Source: Leptothoe spongobia TAU-MAC 1115 | Lineage (GTDB): Bacteria; Cyanobacteriota; Cyanobacteriia; Phormidesmidales; Phormidesmidaceae | Length of the DNA: 51,548 nucleotides | Assembly (NCBI RefSeq): GCF_018739885.1 | Contig: NZ_JADOES010000039.1 | Coordinates: 1-51,548 of the forward strand | Reading direction: 5' to 3' | In this document: one piece after another, positions 9,113 through 16,887 of the stretch | How the letters are laid out: each line of letters starts with the position of its first letter | Position numbering within the stretch: position 1 is the stretch's first letter | Notes under the pieces: generated by a model | What the model saw: the letters and a program-made list of their open reading frames with translations, nothing else | What the model was told of the DNA's origin: nothing | The model's database searches: none | Translations under genes and position numbers: made by a program

Positions 9113-10591
9113 ATGCCATCCATGAGTTTTCAACAGTTTTCAATTAAGCGCAGGAATTTTCTAAAGCTAAGCGCAGTGACAACAGCATCAATGTTGTTAT
9201 CCCAATGCTCTAGAGGAACATATTCTCTCAGGGAGACATCCTCTAATCTACTACTACCAGACGTAATTAAAAGTGCGAACGGCTTACTCAGCCTAGATTT
9301 AGAAGCGAGTGCTCAGTCAGTTTCCTTAAATGGAAAAAACGCTAACCTATTGACCTATAACCAGCAATTACCAGGGCCTCAGCTGGAGGCAAAGCCAGGT
9401 GACACAGTACAAATTCAGTTTACCAATCGACTCAATCAGCCAACTAACCTTCACTTCCATGGTCTACACATTCCCCTCACAGGCACCGGAGATAATGTTT
9501 TCCTAGAAATCTCTCCTGGCGAAAGCCATACCTATGAATTTCAAATTCCTGAAGATCATCCAGCGGGCACGTTTTGGTACCATCCCCACTACCATGGGTT
9601 GGTGGCTAAACAATTATTCGCGGGACTGGCCGGATTGTTTATCGTGCGGGGAGCCTTAGACGATATCCCTGAAGTCAAAGCAGCCCAAGAGACCGCTTTA
9701 GTTCTTAAAGATTTGGCTTTAGATCGCCGAGGTAACATTCCCAACCCTGGTCATATGGCCCAGATGACCGGACGCATTGGTGATTTGCTATTGGCCAATG
9801 GTCAACTTAACCCAGAAATCACGGTGGCCCAGGGAGAGTTACTGCGATTAAGACTGCTGAATGCTTCGCCGTCCAGGTTTTTCCAGCTTTCGTTGGAAGA
9901 ACATTCACTCTTTTTGATCGCTACGGATGGCGGTGCGATCGCAGCTCCTGTAGAACTCAACAACTTAGTCCTAGCACCCGGCGAACGAGCTGAAGTTTTG
10001 ATTCGTGCCACCCAAACATCAGGACAGTACCGTTTACTCAATACTCCCTTCAATCCAGCCCAGGGCATGATGGGCGGCGGAATGATGGGCGGTGGCGGAA
10101 TGATGGGTGGTCCCTCAAGTCAAAAGCGTACTGAAACGGTTGCCACACTGGCCTACAGTGGGACGACTACAGAAACACTTTTACCCACTGCATTATTGCC
10201 CATAGAACCTCTACCTGAACCATATATAGTGAGGCAGTTTACGCTAAATCACGGGCACGGCATGGTGTTTTTAATCAATGGGCAAGTCTTTGACCATAAC
10301 CGCGTTGATACCCAAGTGAGCCTCGGTACCATCGAAGACTGGGAAATCATTAATACCGGTACCATGGCACATCCATTTCATGTCCATGTCAACAAGTTTC
10401 AGGCGATTAGCCGAAATGGGCAGACCGACCCCTACGCTGCCTGGAAAGATGTTGTATCCGTCAACCCTGGTGAACGAGTACGCATTCGTATGGCCTTCCA
10501 AGACTACACCGGTAAAACCGTTTATCACTGCCATGTATTAGACCATGAGGATCGAGGCATGATGGGAATTCTCGATATTCAATCGGCTTAG
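9113..10591 (+). CDS. Multicopper oxidase, Tat-exported, CueO-like with Met-rich loop
   Basis: A 492-residue periplasmic oxidase. The N-terminus carries a Tat motif (KRRNFLKLS) and a hydrophobic segment. All four copper-ligand blocks are visible: HFHGLHIP, WYHPHYHG, HPFHVHVNKF and HCHVLDHEDRGMM, so the type 1 and the type 2/3 trinuclear sites look intact. Around residue 325 a loop of repeated GMMGG units resembles the Met-rich segment of CueO-type cuprous oxidases. ATG 9113 is preferred because AGGTGA lies 5 nt upstream. It probably oxidises Cu(I) in the periplasm and completes the metal-resistance cluster. Its TAG stop is immediately followed, in frame, by an unrelated DUF4058 remnant. Confidence 0.9.
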   Translation: MPSMSFQQFSIKRRNFLKLSAVTTASMLLSQCSRGTYSLRETSSNLLLPDVIKSANGLLSLDLEASAQSVSLNGKNANLLTYNQQLPGPQLEAKPGDTVQIQFTNRLNQPTNLHFHGLHIPLTGTGDNVFLEISPGESHTYEFQIPEDHPAGTFWYHPHYHGLVAKQLFAGLAGLFIVRGALDDIPEVKAAQETALVLKDLALDRRGNIPNPGHMAQMTGRIGDLLLANGQLNPEITVAQGELLRLRLLNASPSRFFQLSLEEHSLFLIATDGGAIAAPVELNNLVLAPGERAEVLIRATQTSGQYRLLNTPFNPAQGMMGGGMMGGGGMMGGPSSQKRTETVATLAYSGTTTETLLPTALLPIEPLPEPYIVRQFTLNHGHGMVFLINGQVFDHNRVDTQVSLGTIEDWEIINTGTMAHPFHVHVNKFQAISRNGQTDPYAAWKDVVSVNPGERVRIRMAFQDYTGKTVYHCHVLDHEDRGMMGILDIQSA

Positions 10592-10822
10592 GTCTACAAA
10601 GACGACCTAAATTTAGAACCAGAACTCAATGCCCCCAGGCAAGACTTATATTCCTTTAATTTGCCAGCCCCAATTTCTACATTTCCACTGCCGCTACAGG
10701 ACACTGAACCAGACCCCATCGTTAATCTGCAAAATTTACTAGGCGATATCTATGACCAGTCAGGATATGACTTGGATGATTTGAAGAACAATTGTTCTTT
10801 CGTTCTCCGCTGTACCTATTAA
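10592..10822 (+). pseudogene. C-terminal remnant of a DUF4058 family gene
   Basis: The 76 codons directly after the oxidase stop, in the same frame, read through to TAA at 10820-10822. They contain FPLPLQDTEPDPIVNLQNLL and then YDQSGYDL, which is the conserved C-terminus of cyanobacterial DUF4058 proteins (PLPL..dD.EP.v.LQ.LL...YD.a.YDl). The N-terminal ~170 residues of that family are absent and the end (CSFVLRCTY) is degenerate. No start codon or ribosome site belongs to it. It marks the old sequence at the right edge of the metal cluster. Confidence 0.6.
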
Positions 10823-10887
10823 AAGACTGAAATTAACCTGTTCAACATAGGGGCCACCTGTGCTGACTGAAGAGCTCAATTCCCCAG

Positions 10888-10910
10888 ATAGCTTTAGTGG
10901 CTAAAGCTAT
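10888..10910 (+). repeat. 10-bp-arm perfect hairpin
   Basis: ATAGCTTTAG, TGG, CTAAAGCTAT forms a perfect stem-loop with a 3-nt loop. The CTAAAGCT arm recurs at the start of the second copy of the tandem repeat that follows, so it may be part of the same repeat unit. There is no T-tract. Confidence 0.45.
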
Positions 10911-10923
10911 ATTTAGGATGGAG

Positions 10924-11107
10924 TTAAGCTAACTATTTTTTCAGTGATTGCTGCAAGGACTGTGAGTAAGGGAACTCAAACTTTTGAATGGTGGAACTAA
11001 AAACCGATGTCTAAAGCTCAGATTTAAGCTAATTTTTTTCAGCAATGGTTGAAAGAGGGCGAACGAGGGGACTCGAACCCCCGAATGGTGGAACTACAAT
11101 CCAATAG
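10924..11107 (-). repeat. Degenerate tandem duplication (~100 bp) carrying a tRNA-like segment
   Basis: Two diverged copies, starting with TTAAGCTAA at 10924 and 11024, share a T-rich block, an AGGG.ACTC.AAC block and an identical AATGGTGGAACTA (10987-10999 and 11084-11096). The period is 97-100 bp. In the second copy the shared block is a readable tRNA T-arm on the minus strand; in the first it has decayed by several transitions. Consistent with an old tRNA-containing duplication, or the decayed end of a tRNA array. Confidence 0.5.
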
Positions 11108-11110
11108 TCT
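11058..11110 (-). pseudogene. 3' half of a tRNA, GUA-like anticodon loop (tRNA fragment)
   Basis: Read on the minus strand, the segment holds an anticodon stem-loop GGA-TTGTAGT-TCC (GTA in the anticodon position), a short 5-nt variable region, and a T-arm GGGGG-TTCGAGT-CCCCT followed by an acceptor strand CGTTCGC. No matching 5' acceptor strand or D-arm lies within ~150 bp upstream on that strand, and bacterial tRNA-Tyr normally has a long variable arm. So this is a fragment, not a working gene. It could be a leftover attachment site of an integrated element. Confidence 0.45.
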
Positions 11111-11361
11111 GGATTAATTCTTAAGGTCAACCAGTGACGCAACAATGACTGATACCTTTAGGCGGTAGGGTTGCCGGACTACAGCGTCATCCACAGTACT
11201 AAGGATAGAGTCCTCCTCTCATAAGGTAGTAGTGGAAACGCAACCATCCCAACATATCAACACGTTTGCTAAACCGCATCTAACAAGTTCACCCTCTGGG
11301 TTACGAAAAATCGCAGTCTTTGGATGTGGACATAGTCTATCGTCGGTCGCACTAAGTTTCC
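11111..11361. other. Non-coding stretch with internal stems
   Basis: No reading frame stands out. A TGACGC arm (near 11136) can pair with GCGTCA (near 11184) around a GGC...GCC hairpin, so a folded RNA is possible on either strand. I could not match it to a known riboswitch, tmRNA or ribozyme. Confidence 0.3.
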
Positions 11362-11922
11362 ATGGAAAATTTTTACCGCTATGGCGTATCTAGGCAAGAT
11401 TTAAATATTCGCGCTGCCCACTCGCTTTGTCGAGCAGGATGGATGCTAGAGGAGGTCAATGGCGTTCTTCAAAACGGCTCCATCAGACCTGAAAGTTTTC
11501 AGGTGATTCAACAGCAAACCACGACCCTCGATCAGCTACAACGAAAATTTGGACCTCCGCCCAAACTAAGCCCATCCACCGACGTCAAGCTGATGCAGGT
11601 TGACACTAGCAAGACCCTCACCATTCGAGTCATGAATCGAGGTGTAGAAGAAGCGGCAGCCGTACTCACGCATCATGGCTGGCACTTCTCGCAGATTCAT
11701 GACGTACTTAAACCATCTACTAAACCATTGGAGAACTTAGGGTTTGCCCTAATGCACGATCGACCCGCTGCACGGGTTATCCATCATCATTATTCCCTGC
11801 TAACACGCCCCCAGACATTGCATCACAAACGAACCAACTCAGTCGCTAAAACTTTATTCGCACTGTTTTGGTTTGGCGGTCTTATTTTCGTTGGAGTTTC
11901 GCTAATGCTTCATATGCTATGA
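11362..11922 (+). CDS. Tail-anchored protein of unknown function, paralogue 1
   Basis: A 186-residue protein not matched to a named family. It has two copies of a short helical motif with a central Gly-Trp: AAHSLCRAGWMLEEVNGVLQ near residue 15 and AAAVLTHHGWHFSQIHDVLK near residue 95. Between them is LDQLQRKFGPPPK. The C-terminus ends in a single membrane helix (FALFWFGGLIFVGVSLMLHM) with nothing beyond it, so most of the protein would face the cytoplasm in a tail-anchored layout. It is paralogous to the protein encoded at 12145, with the same order of motifs. No secretion signal. Function unknown. Confidence 0.6.
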   Translation: MENFYRYGVSRQDLNIRAAHSLCRAGWMLEEVNGVLQNGSIRPESFQVIQQQTTTLDQLQRKFGPPPKLSPSTDVKLMQVDTSKTLTIRVMNRGVEEAAAVLTHHGWHFSQIHDVLKPSTKPLENLGFALMHDRPAARVIHHHYSLLTRPQTLHHKRTNSVAKTLFALFWFGGLIFVGVSLMLHML

Positions 11923-12144
11923 AGTTTTTACGAGGTTATACGACTGCCTCCCGTGGAGCCATACACCACCATATATAAGTATGAGTACAGGATAAGCTAT
12001 AGGCTCTGGAGGCTAATCGGCCCTAAAAGTAATGCCTGGGTGAAATGTTTCAGGTTAGCGATAAAGAGTTGACGCAGTTGAAAAAGGTTATCTGCTTGGG
12101 TAAGTATATTTATCCAGCTATGTACCAGATCGATTTAGAACTAT

Positions 12145-12759
12145 ATGAACAACGTTCAGCATGATGCCTTGTTGGAGCAGGCCCTAGATCTAAGAGCTGC
12201 TCGTACTCTGTGTAGAGATGGTTGGTCATGCGAGCAGATCAACGCTGTCTTGAAAAACGCTTCAATCACACACCAAGAGTTCGCAACGATTCAAACACAG
12301 TCCAGAGATCTAGATAAGCTCCAGCAGGTGTTTGGACCTCCAATAGAATCTTTATATACGGACCATACTGAACCTGATCAATCAGAGATAGACTTTCTCA
12401 ATCGTGGCCCAGACGCAGCCGCAGAAGTTCTGAGAGAGAAAGGTTGGAATGGATATGAAATCGGCCTTGTGATTCAGGATTCCATGTTTCTTGACTTGGA
12501 TGAACCTCAGCTAGCGCCACCGCATGCTACCTATGGAAGCGCTGCACCTACTGTCTCCGCAGCATTTCCAACCCAAGATCGCAACGGTTATGCCCTTGGC
12601 CATCCCGAGGGTAGATTTGCTTCGATCCCCGTTATTCCCCTGACCGATGAACGTCCCTATCCCCAACGCAAAAGCTCCCGTCGGTCCCTAACTCGTGATG
12701 CATTTACTCTGTCGTTTATGGCCGCCTTTGCATTGGTACTCGTATTTACACTGCTGTAA
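12145..12759 (+). CDS. Tail-anchored protein of unknown function, paralogue 2
   Basis: A 204-residue paralogue of the protein at 11362: AARTLCRDGWSCEQINAVLK near residue 18, LDKLQQVFGPP, then AAAEVLREKGWNGYEIGLVI near residue 95. A longer Pro/Ala linker leads to one C-terminal membrane helix (FTLSFMAAFALVLVFTLL) that forms the end of the protein. ATG at 12145 fits the N-terminal alignment with the paralogue. Its last ~11 codons plus stop are the first unit of a 54-bp tandem repeat that continues downstream, so the 3' end is a duplication hot spot. Function unknown. Confidence 0.6.
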   Translation: MNNVQHDALLEQALDLRAARTLCRDGWSCEQINAVLKNASITHQEFATIQTQSRDLDKLQQVFGPPIESLYTDHTEPDQSEIDFLNRGPDAAAEVLREKGWNGYEIGLVIQDSMFLDLDEPQLAPPHATYGSAAPTVSAAFPTQDRNGYALGHPEGRFASIPVIPLTDERPYPQRKSSRRSLTRDAFTLSFMAAFALVLVFTLL

Positions 12760-12939
12760 GTAATCTCTGGGCAAAGGACCTTTGCATTGGTACTCGTATT
12801 TACACTGCTGTAAGTAGTCTCTGGGCAAAGGACCTTTGCATTGGTACTCGTATTTACACTGCTGTAAGTAGTCTCTGGGCAAAGGCCCTTTGCATTGGTA
12901 CTCGTATTTACACTGCTGTAAGTAATCTCTGGGCAAAGG
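12727..12939 (+). repeat. 54-bp tandem repeat, four units, duplicating the gene end
   Basis: Units begin at 12727, 12781, 12835 and 12889 (the last slightly short), each starting TTTGCATTGGTACTCG. They differ at only a few positions (A/G in the AGTA[A/G]TC block; A/C in the GGACC block). The first unit is the 3' end of the preceding gene with its TAA; the other three are non-coding copies. At each junction GCAAAGG-A/C-CCTTTGC makes a perfect 7-bp-arm palindrome, which may promote slippage. Confidence 0.9.
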
Positions 12940-12966
12940 GTAACGTTTTCCCAAAGCCCTGCATCT

Positions 12967-13239
12967 CTAATACTCAATCAGAAACTCATCAAAATGATTG
13001 ATAGGTAGGCAGTCCTCGACTTCGATGCCTCTGACCCTGGCCCGTTCAGGGCCAATCTTGACCCAGGCGATCAAGGCATCTAAGTTTTCATCAGTACCAT
13101 CGGCCACAATTTCGACTGTGTGATCAGGCTTATTGGTGACATAGCCCGTCAGGTTTAATTCTTGTGCTTTTTGACGCGTGTGATATCGAAAGCCCACACC
13201 TTGTACTCGGCCAGCCACCGTAATCTTAATTCTTGACAT
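12967..13239 (-). CDS. acyP: Acylphosphatase
   Basis: A 90-residue enzyme of exactly the expected size that hydrolyses carboxyl-phosphate bonds in acylphosphates. The N-terminal signature GRVQGVGFRYHTRQKA holds the phosphate-binding loop and the catalytic Arg; GYVTNKPDHTVEIVADG holds the catalytic Asn. Cytoplasmic. It lies just after the 54-bp repeat array and is transcribed towards it. The start ATG at 13239 gives the normal N-terminus MSRIKITVAGRVQG. Confidence 0.9.
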   Translation of the reverse strand: MSRIKITVAGRVQGVGFRYHTRQKAQELNLTGYVTNKPDHTVEIVADGTDENLDALIAWVKIGPERARVRGIEVEDCLPINHFDEFLIEY

Positions 13240-13359
13240 CTAAGGGGTGAACTAATTATTGATTCCTATTTTGCAGGAAAATGTAACGTTATTTTAATTT
13301 TTATTAAGAGTGGAAATTTTTGTGGCCAAGGTATTTGTTTTTCGCAATCATATTGCCAT

Positions 13360-14385
13360 TTACATTGACAAAGGCGCAGTTATATAAGTATTTATACTCA
13401 TGATCTCTGGCACCTGAGCTAAGGCAGCTGTCACAGTATCAGGCCCAGCCCCCGGACGACAGCTATGGTCGGTTAAGTGACGTTTCCAAGCACGACTACC
13501 CGGAATGCCATGGAAAAGCTGCAACATATGCCGGGTAATGGAATGGAGTTTAGTCCCTTGCTCCGTCCAGCGGGCAATGTAGGGCAGCATGGCCATCACC
13601 ACCTGATGACGCGTTAAGGCCTCATCCACAGCGTAGATATCGCGATCGGCCAAGGCAAAGATATATGGGGTGTCATAAGCAGCGCGACCAATCATGACAG
13701 CATCCACCTGCTGGAGATGGTTGCCAGCATGATCGAGAGTCTTAATCCCCCCGTTAATTTCAATCCATAGCTCAGGATGCTCGTGTTTGAGGCGATAGAC
13801 ATCGTCATAGCGAAGGGGGGGGATATTGCGATTATCCTTGGGGCTTAGTCCGTTTAACCATGCTTTACGGGCATGAACGGTAAAGCGATAACAGCCTGCT
13901 GTCGCAACGGTGGTGACAAATTTCACCATATCTTCGTAGCGATCGCACTGATCAATCCCAATGCGATGCTTGACCGTCACCGGAATATCCACCACCGCCT
14001 GCATTGCAGCCACACAGTCAGCTACTAACTCCGGCTGAGACATCAAACAGGCACCAAAGTGACCATTTTGCACTCGGTTACTCGGACAGCCCACATTTAG
14101 ATTGACTTCGTCATAGCCCATATCCTCAGCAATCCGCGCACATTTTGCCAGCAGCTGAGGATCATCACCACCAATCTGTAGTGATAGAGGTTTTTCCTCA
14201 GGATCAAACCCCAATAGCTTGTTGCGATCGCCATGGAGAATCGCCTGGGCCGTGATCATCTCGGTATAGAGCAAAGTTTTGCGAGTGATCTGCCGCATAA
14301 AATAGCGAAAATGCCGATCAGTGCGATCCATCATCGGGGCCACACTGAGGGGATGTAGGCGTTGGGAAATTGGGGTGGTCAGCAT
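13360..14385 (-). CDS. dusA: tRNA-dihydrouridine(20/20a) synthase DusA
   Basis: A 341-residue flavoenzyme that reduces uridines in the tRNA D-loop with FMN and NADPH. Seen: the TIM-barrel start LSVAPMMDRTDRHFRYFMR, YTEMITAQAI, PLSLQIGGDDP, NLNVGCPSNRVQ with the catalytic Cys about 12 residues later in GHFGACLM, and the FMN-phosphate block INGGIKT then MIGRAAYD. LSPKDNR and the C-terminal GIPGSRAWKRHL mark the DusA subfamily. I use ATG 14385 instead of the TTG at 14397, as it gives the usual short N-terminus. Located 100 bp from the RqcH-like gene, same strand. Confidence 0.92.
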   Translation of the reverse strand: MLTTPISQRLHPLSVAPMMDRTDRHFRYFMRQITRKTLLYTEMITAQAILHGDRNKLLGFDPEEKPLSLQIGGDDPQLLAKCARIAEDMGYDEVNLNVGCPSNRVQNGHFGACLMSQPELVADCVAAMQAVVDIPVTVKHRIGIDQCDRYEDMVKFVTTVATAGCYRFTVHARKAWLNGLSPKDNRNIPPLRYDDVYRLKHEHPELWIEINGGIKTLDHAGNHLQQVDAVMIGRAAYDTPYIFALADRDIYAVDEALTRHQVVMAMLPYIARWTEQGTKLHSITRHMLQLFHGIPGSRAWKRHLTDHSCRPGAGPDTVTAALAQVPEIMSINTYITAPLSM

Positions 14386-14485
14386 TGGGACAATCAAAAA
14401 CCTTGGCTTAGTTGGGTGACTCTTCGAGGGGGCAAAGGATCGAGCATGTTCTACCCAACCTGAACAGCTTGGGTTCTTTAGGTAT

Positions 14486-16234
14486 CTACGTTCCTTGGGT
14501 ATCTAAATAAGCTTTTGCTTTTTGCGGTTGTCCCCACAGCACCTGTTCATGTTTGTAAATCACCATGCCGGGTCGGGCTCCTTTAGGTTTGTACACATGC
14601 TTGGGTTGGGTATAAACCACAGGCACTTGTTCCGACTGCCGAGCCCGGCTAAACCAAGCCGCAATATTGGCGGCAAAGGCGAGATCCGCGTCACTAGGCT
14701 GAGCACCTGGCTCCAAACGTAGCAACACATGACTACCTGGAATTTCTTGAGTGTGCAGCCATAGATCATAATCATTTGCAGCTTTGAACGATAACACTTC
14801 ATTTTGATTGTTATTGCGTCCGACCCATATCTCTATGCCACTCGGAGTACGACACTTATAAAAATTTGGCAGTCGATCAGAACGGTTACGACCGGGACGC
14901 TGATACGGATCGTTTAGGTATTCTTGCTGCACCAATTCATCTCGAATTTCTTCTAAAGCCACAAGATCCTCAGGATCGCGATAGTGCATCGTTTGGGTCA
15001 GGGCAGATTCCACCTGCTCCAGGTAATGTAGCTCTGTTTCTACGGCTTGGAGTAAAGGCATCACAGCATCACGGGTCCGCTTCAGTTTTTGATGACGTTT
15101 ATAAAAAGCTTGGGCATTTTGAACCGCATTTTTTTCAGGATTCAAAGCCAACGTGACGGGCTCTCCTGACTCAAAGTCTTGGAGTTGAATCTTGGACATC
15201 CCTGGCTGCCATTCATGGAGATACGCCATCAGCAAATCAGCCTTGACTCGATAGCGATCAGCCTGATCAGAATCATCTAGACGCTGATGAAAATTGGCTG
15301 CTTTTTGGCGCAGTTTACTGGTCAGTGCTTTGGTTTTTTGGGTGAGCTGGTGGTGCAACTGAGCAAAGCTTTGCTGATTGAGTTGCGTCGTATAGTAACT
15401 ATCCAATAATTGCTGGATTGAATCCATCGGCTTGGTTGCCCCAGCCCAGCCTAAGACCGTATACCCCTGCTCCATGAAAGCGGGTTGAAAATCATTGGTT
15501 TCCAAACATTGCAACCAACGCTGCCACTGAACATATAGTTGCTGCCAGTCATCGGTAACCAGGTAATCAGTCGTTTGATCAGGATCAAGGTCAGCTGCCC
15601 TGACCAACTGTTTCGCCAGGGCCGTACTCAGACCGCTATAGCTCTTGACCATCATTTTACTGAGCTTACCAGGCACCAAACTCACGCGTTCATACCAGTC
15701 GGCAAACGGCTCATCCAGGTGGGGCAGCGTACCAACAATGGCTGGAGGAGACTGGTATCGACCGCCCGTGCGAATAGTACGGATACTCGACTGTTGCTCA
15801 TTGACCTGATGGGCCGCTGTCACAATTTCTTGCTGAGCATTCGTCAACAAAACATTGCTGTATTTCCCCATAATCTCCACATACAGATGCCATTCAGCCA
15901 CTTCATCTGGACGACGGGCAAATTGCAAGTCAATGGCTCGCTCCCAAGGGGCCAGAAATTCGATCCTGGTCAGGGCCAGACCACTAAATTGATGTTTCAG
16001 CTGCTGACTAAAGGTAAAGGTTTCAGGTGCTTTTGGCGGAGCAGTCCCTACGTGAATACGCGCAGCTTGAGGATGCCAAGAAACTGTCAACCACCCTCGA
16101 CGCTCGAATGTACGTAAACCCAGACATATTGTGTTACGATTGCGTTGCACTACCTGTTCACACCGAGCAGGCAACCATTGAGTGGTTAACTCATCGCATA
16201 CGGCTCTAAGGGTTGTGATGTCAACCGGTTGCAC
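14486..16234 (-). CDS. NFACT/RqcH family ribosome quality-control protein (fibronectin-binding-like)
   Basis: A 582-residue protein with the NFACT layout: an N-terminal NFACT-N domain (ITTLRAVCDELTTQWLPARCEQVVQ), a central coiled coil (about residues 300-440) and a C-terminal NFACT-R domain (DLWLHTQEIPGSHVLLRL, then DLAFAANIAAWFSRAR and GMVIYKHEQVLW). RqcH homologues bind 60S/50S-stalled peptidyl-tRNA and recruit tRNA-Ala for C-terminal tailing; older annotations say fibronectin-binding. I place the start at GTG 16234, 7-8 nt after AGGGG, which matches the family N-terminus; the longer reading to 16333 adds 33 residues unlike the family. RqcH activity itself is inferred from homology. Confidence 0.85.
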   Translation of the reverse strand: MQPVDITTLRAVCDELTTQWLPARCEQVVQRNRNTICLGLRTFERRGWLTVSWHPQAARIHVGTAPPKAPETFTFSQQLKHQFSGLALTRIEFLAPWERAIDLQFARRPDEVAEWHLYVEIMGKYSNVLLTNAQQEIVTAAHQVNEQQSSIRTIRTGGRYQSPPAIVGTLPHLDEPFADWYERVSLVPGKLSKMMVKSYSGLSTALAKQLVRAADLDPDQTTDYLVTDDWQQLYVQWQRWLQCLETNDFQPAFMEQGYTVLGWAGATKPMDSIQQLLDSYYTTQLNQQSFAQLHHQLTQKTKALTSKLRQKAANFHQRLDDSDQADRYRVKADLLMAYLHEWQPGMSKIQLQDFESGEPVTLALNPEKNAVQNAQAFYKRHQKLKRTRDAVMPLLQAVETELHYLEQVESALTQTMHYRDPEDLVALEEIRDELVQQEYLNDPYQRPGRNRSDRLPNFYKCRTPSGIEIWVGRNNNQNEVLSFKAANDYDLWLHTQEIPGSHVLLRLEPGAQPSDADLAFAANIAAWFSRARQSEQVPVVYTQPKHVYKPKGARPGMVIYKHEQVLWGQPQKAKAYLDTQGT

Positions 16235-16331
16235 TCTTTTTCCCCTGTGATCAGCAAATTTGCAGTTTTTCGAACAATTTAGCCTTTTTCTGTGGAGAAC
16301 ACTCAAAAAGAGGGAACTCTGACAATAAGTC

Positions 16332-16385
16332 AAACATGAGAAAAATAAGCCGTCTCAATCGTTAAGCGTTGTTTTTCTCATGTTT
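16332..16385 (+). repeat. 14-bp-arm perfect inverted repeat between divergent genes
   Basis: AAACATGAGAAAAA (16332-16345) and TTTTTCTCATGTTT (16372-16385) are exact reverse complements around a 26-nt loop. A T-tract (TTTTTTT) follows at about 16394. It lies in the shared upstream region of the RqcH-like gene (minus) and the RemA-like gene (plus), so it could be a leader hairpin, an operator, or a plus-strand terminator-like structure. Confidence 0.55.
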
Positions 16386-16518
16386 AACTCCCCTTTTTTT
16401 AGTTAACATTTCGGTACTGGCATTTAATCATTTGCGCAATCAGTAGGCTCTATTCCTACGCTTAATGCCAGTTGTGTTTTATTTAGATCTGTGCTTTAGG
16501 ATAATCGTTTGCGAACTT

Positions 16519-16782
16519 ATGGATATCAAGCTTATCAATATTGGTTTTGGAAATATCGTATCGGCAAATCGAGTCGTCGCCATTGTCAGTCCAGAATCTG
16601 CGCCAATTAAACGTTTAATTGGTGATGCCCGAGACACAGGACAGCTCGTTGATGCCACCTATGGCAGACGGACCAGGGCTGTAATCGTCACCGACTCGGA
16701 CCATGTGATCCTATCGGCACTGCAGCCTGAAACTGTGGCCAATCGCTTTATGGTGAGCAAAGACACCAATGGTGATAACTAA
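16519..16782 (+). CDS. RemA-like DUF370 regulatory protein
   Basis: An 87-residue protein matching the small DUF370/RemA family: MDIKLINIGFGNIVSANRVV at the N-terminus and the conserved PIKRLIGDARDTGQLVDATYGRRTRAV with DSDHVILSAL. RemA in Bacillus activates matrix and osmoprotection genes; cyanobacterial members are common but their role is not established. ATG 16519 is the family start; the longer 16465 reading adds an unrelated segment. It is followed by sufE rather than the guanylate kinase gene that often sits next to this family. Confidence 0.85.
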   Translation: MDIKLINIGFGNIVSANRVVAIVSPESAPIKRLIGDARDTGQLVDATYGRRTRAVIVTDSDHVILSALQPETVANRFMVSKDTNGDN

Positions 16783-16887
16783 CTGAACTGAGGTATCCTC
16801 CTTCGTTTAGGGCATAGCGTCTTGATAGAGACTGGAGAGGTTTACACTAAAGACATTATCAATGCCAAGAAAGATTGCATTTGAAAA

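Noticed and set aside
11100..11350. Group I intron in a tRNA
   Set aside because: R- and S-like strings occur on the plus strand, but P and Q elements and a 5' tRNA half are missing and the tRNA piece is on the other strand.
12657..12977. Minus-strand frames with an 18-residue repeated peptide
   Set aside because: They are the antisense reading of the 54-bp repeat; the period is a multiple of three, so any frame stays open. No ribosome site.
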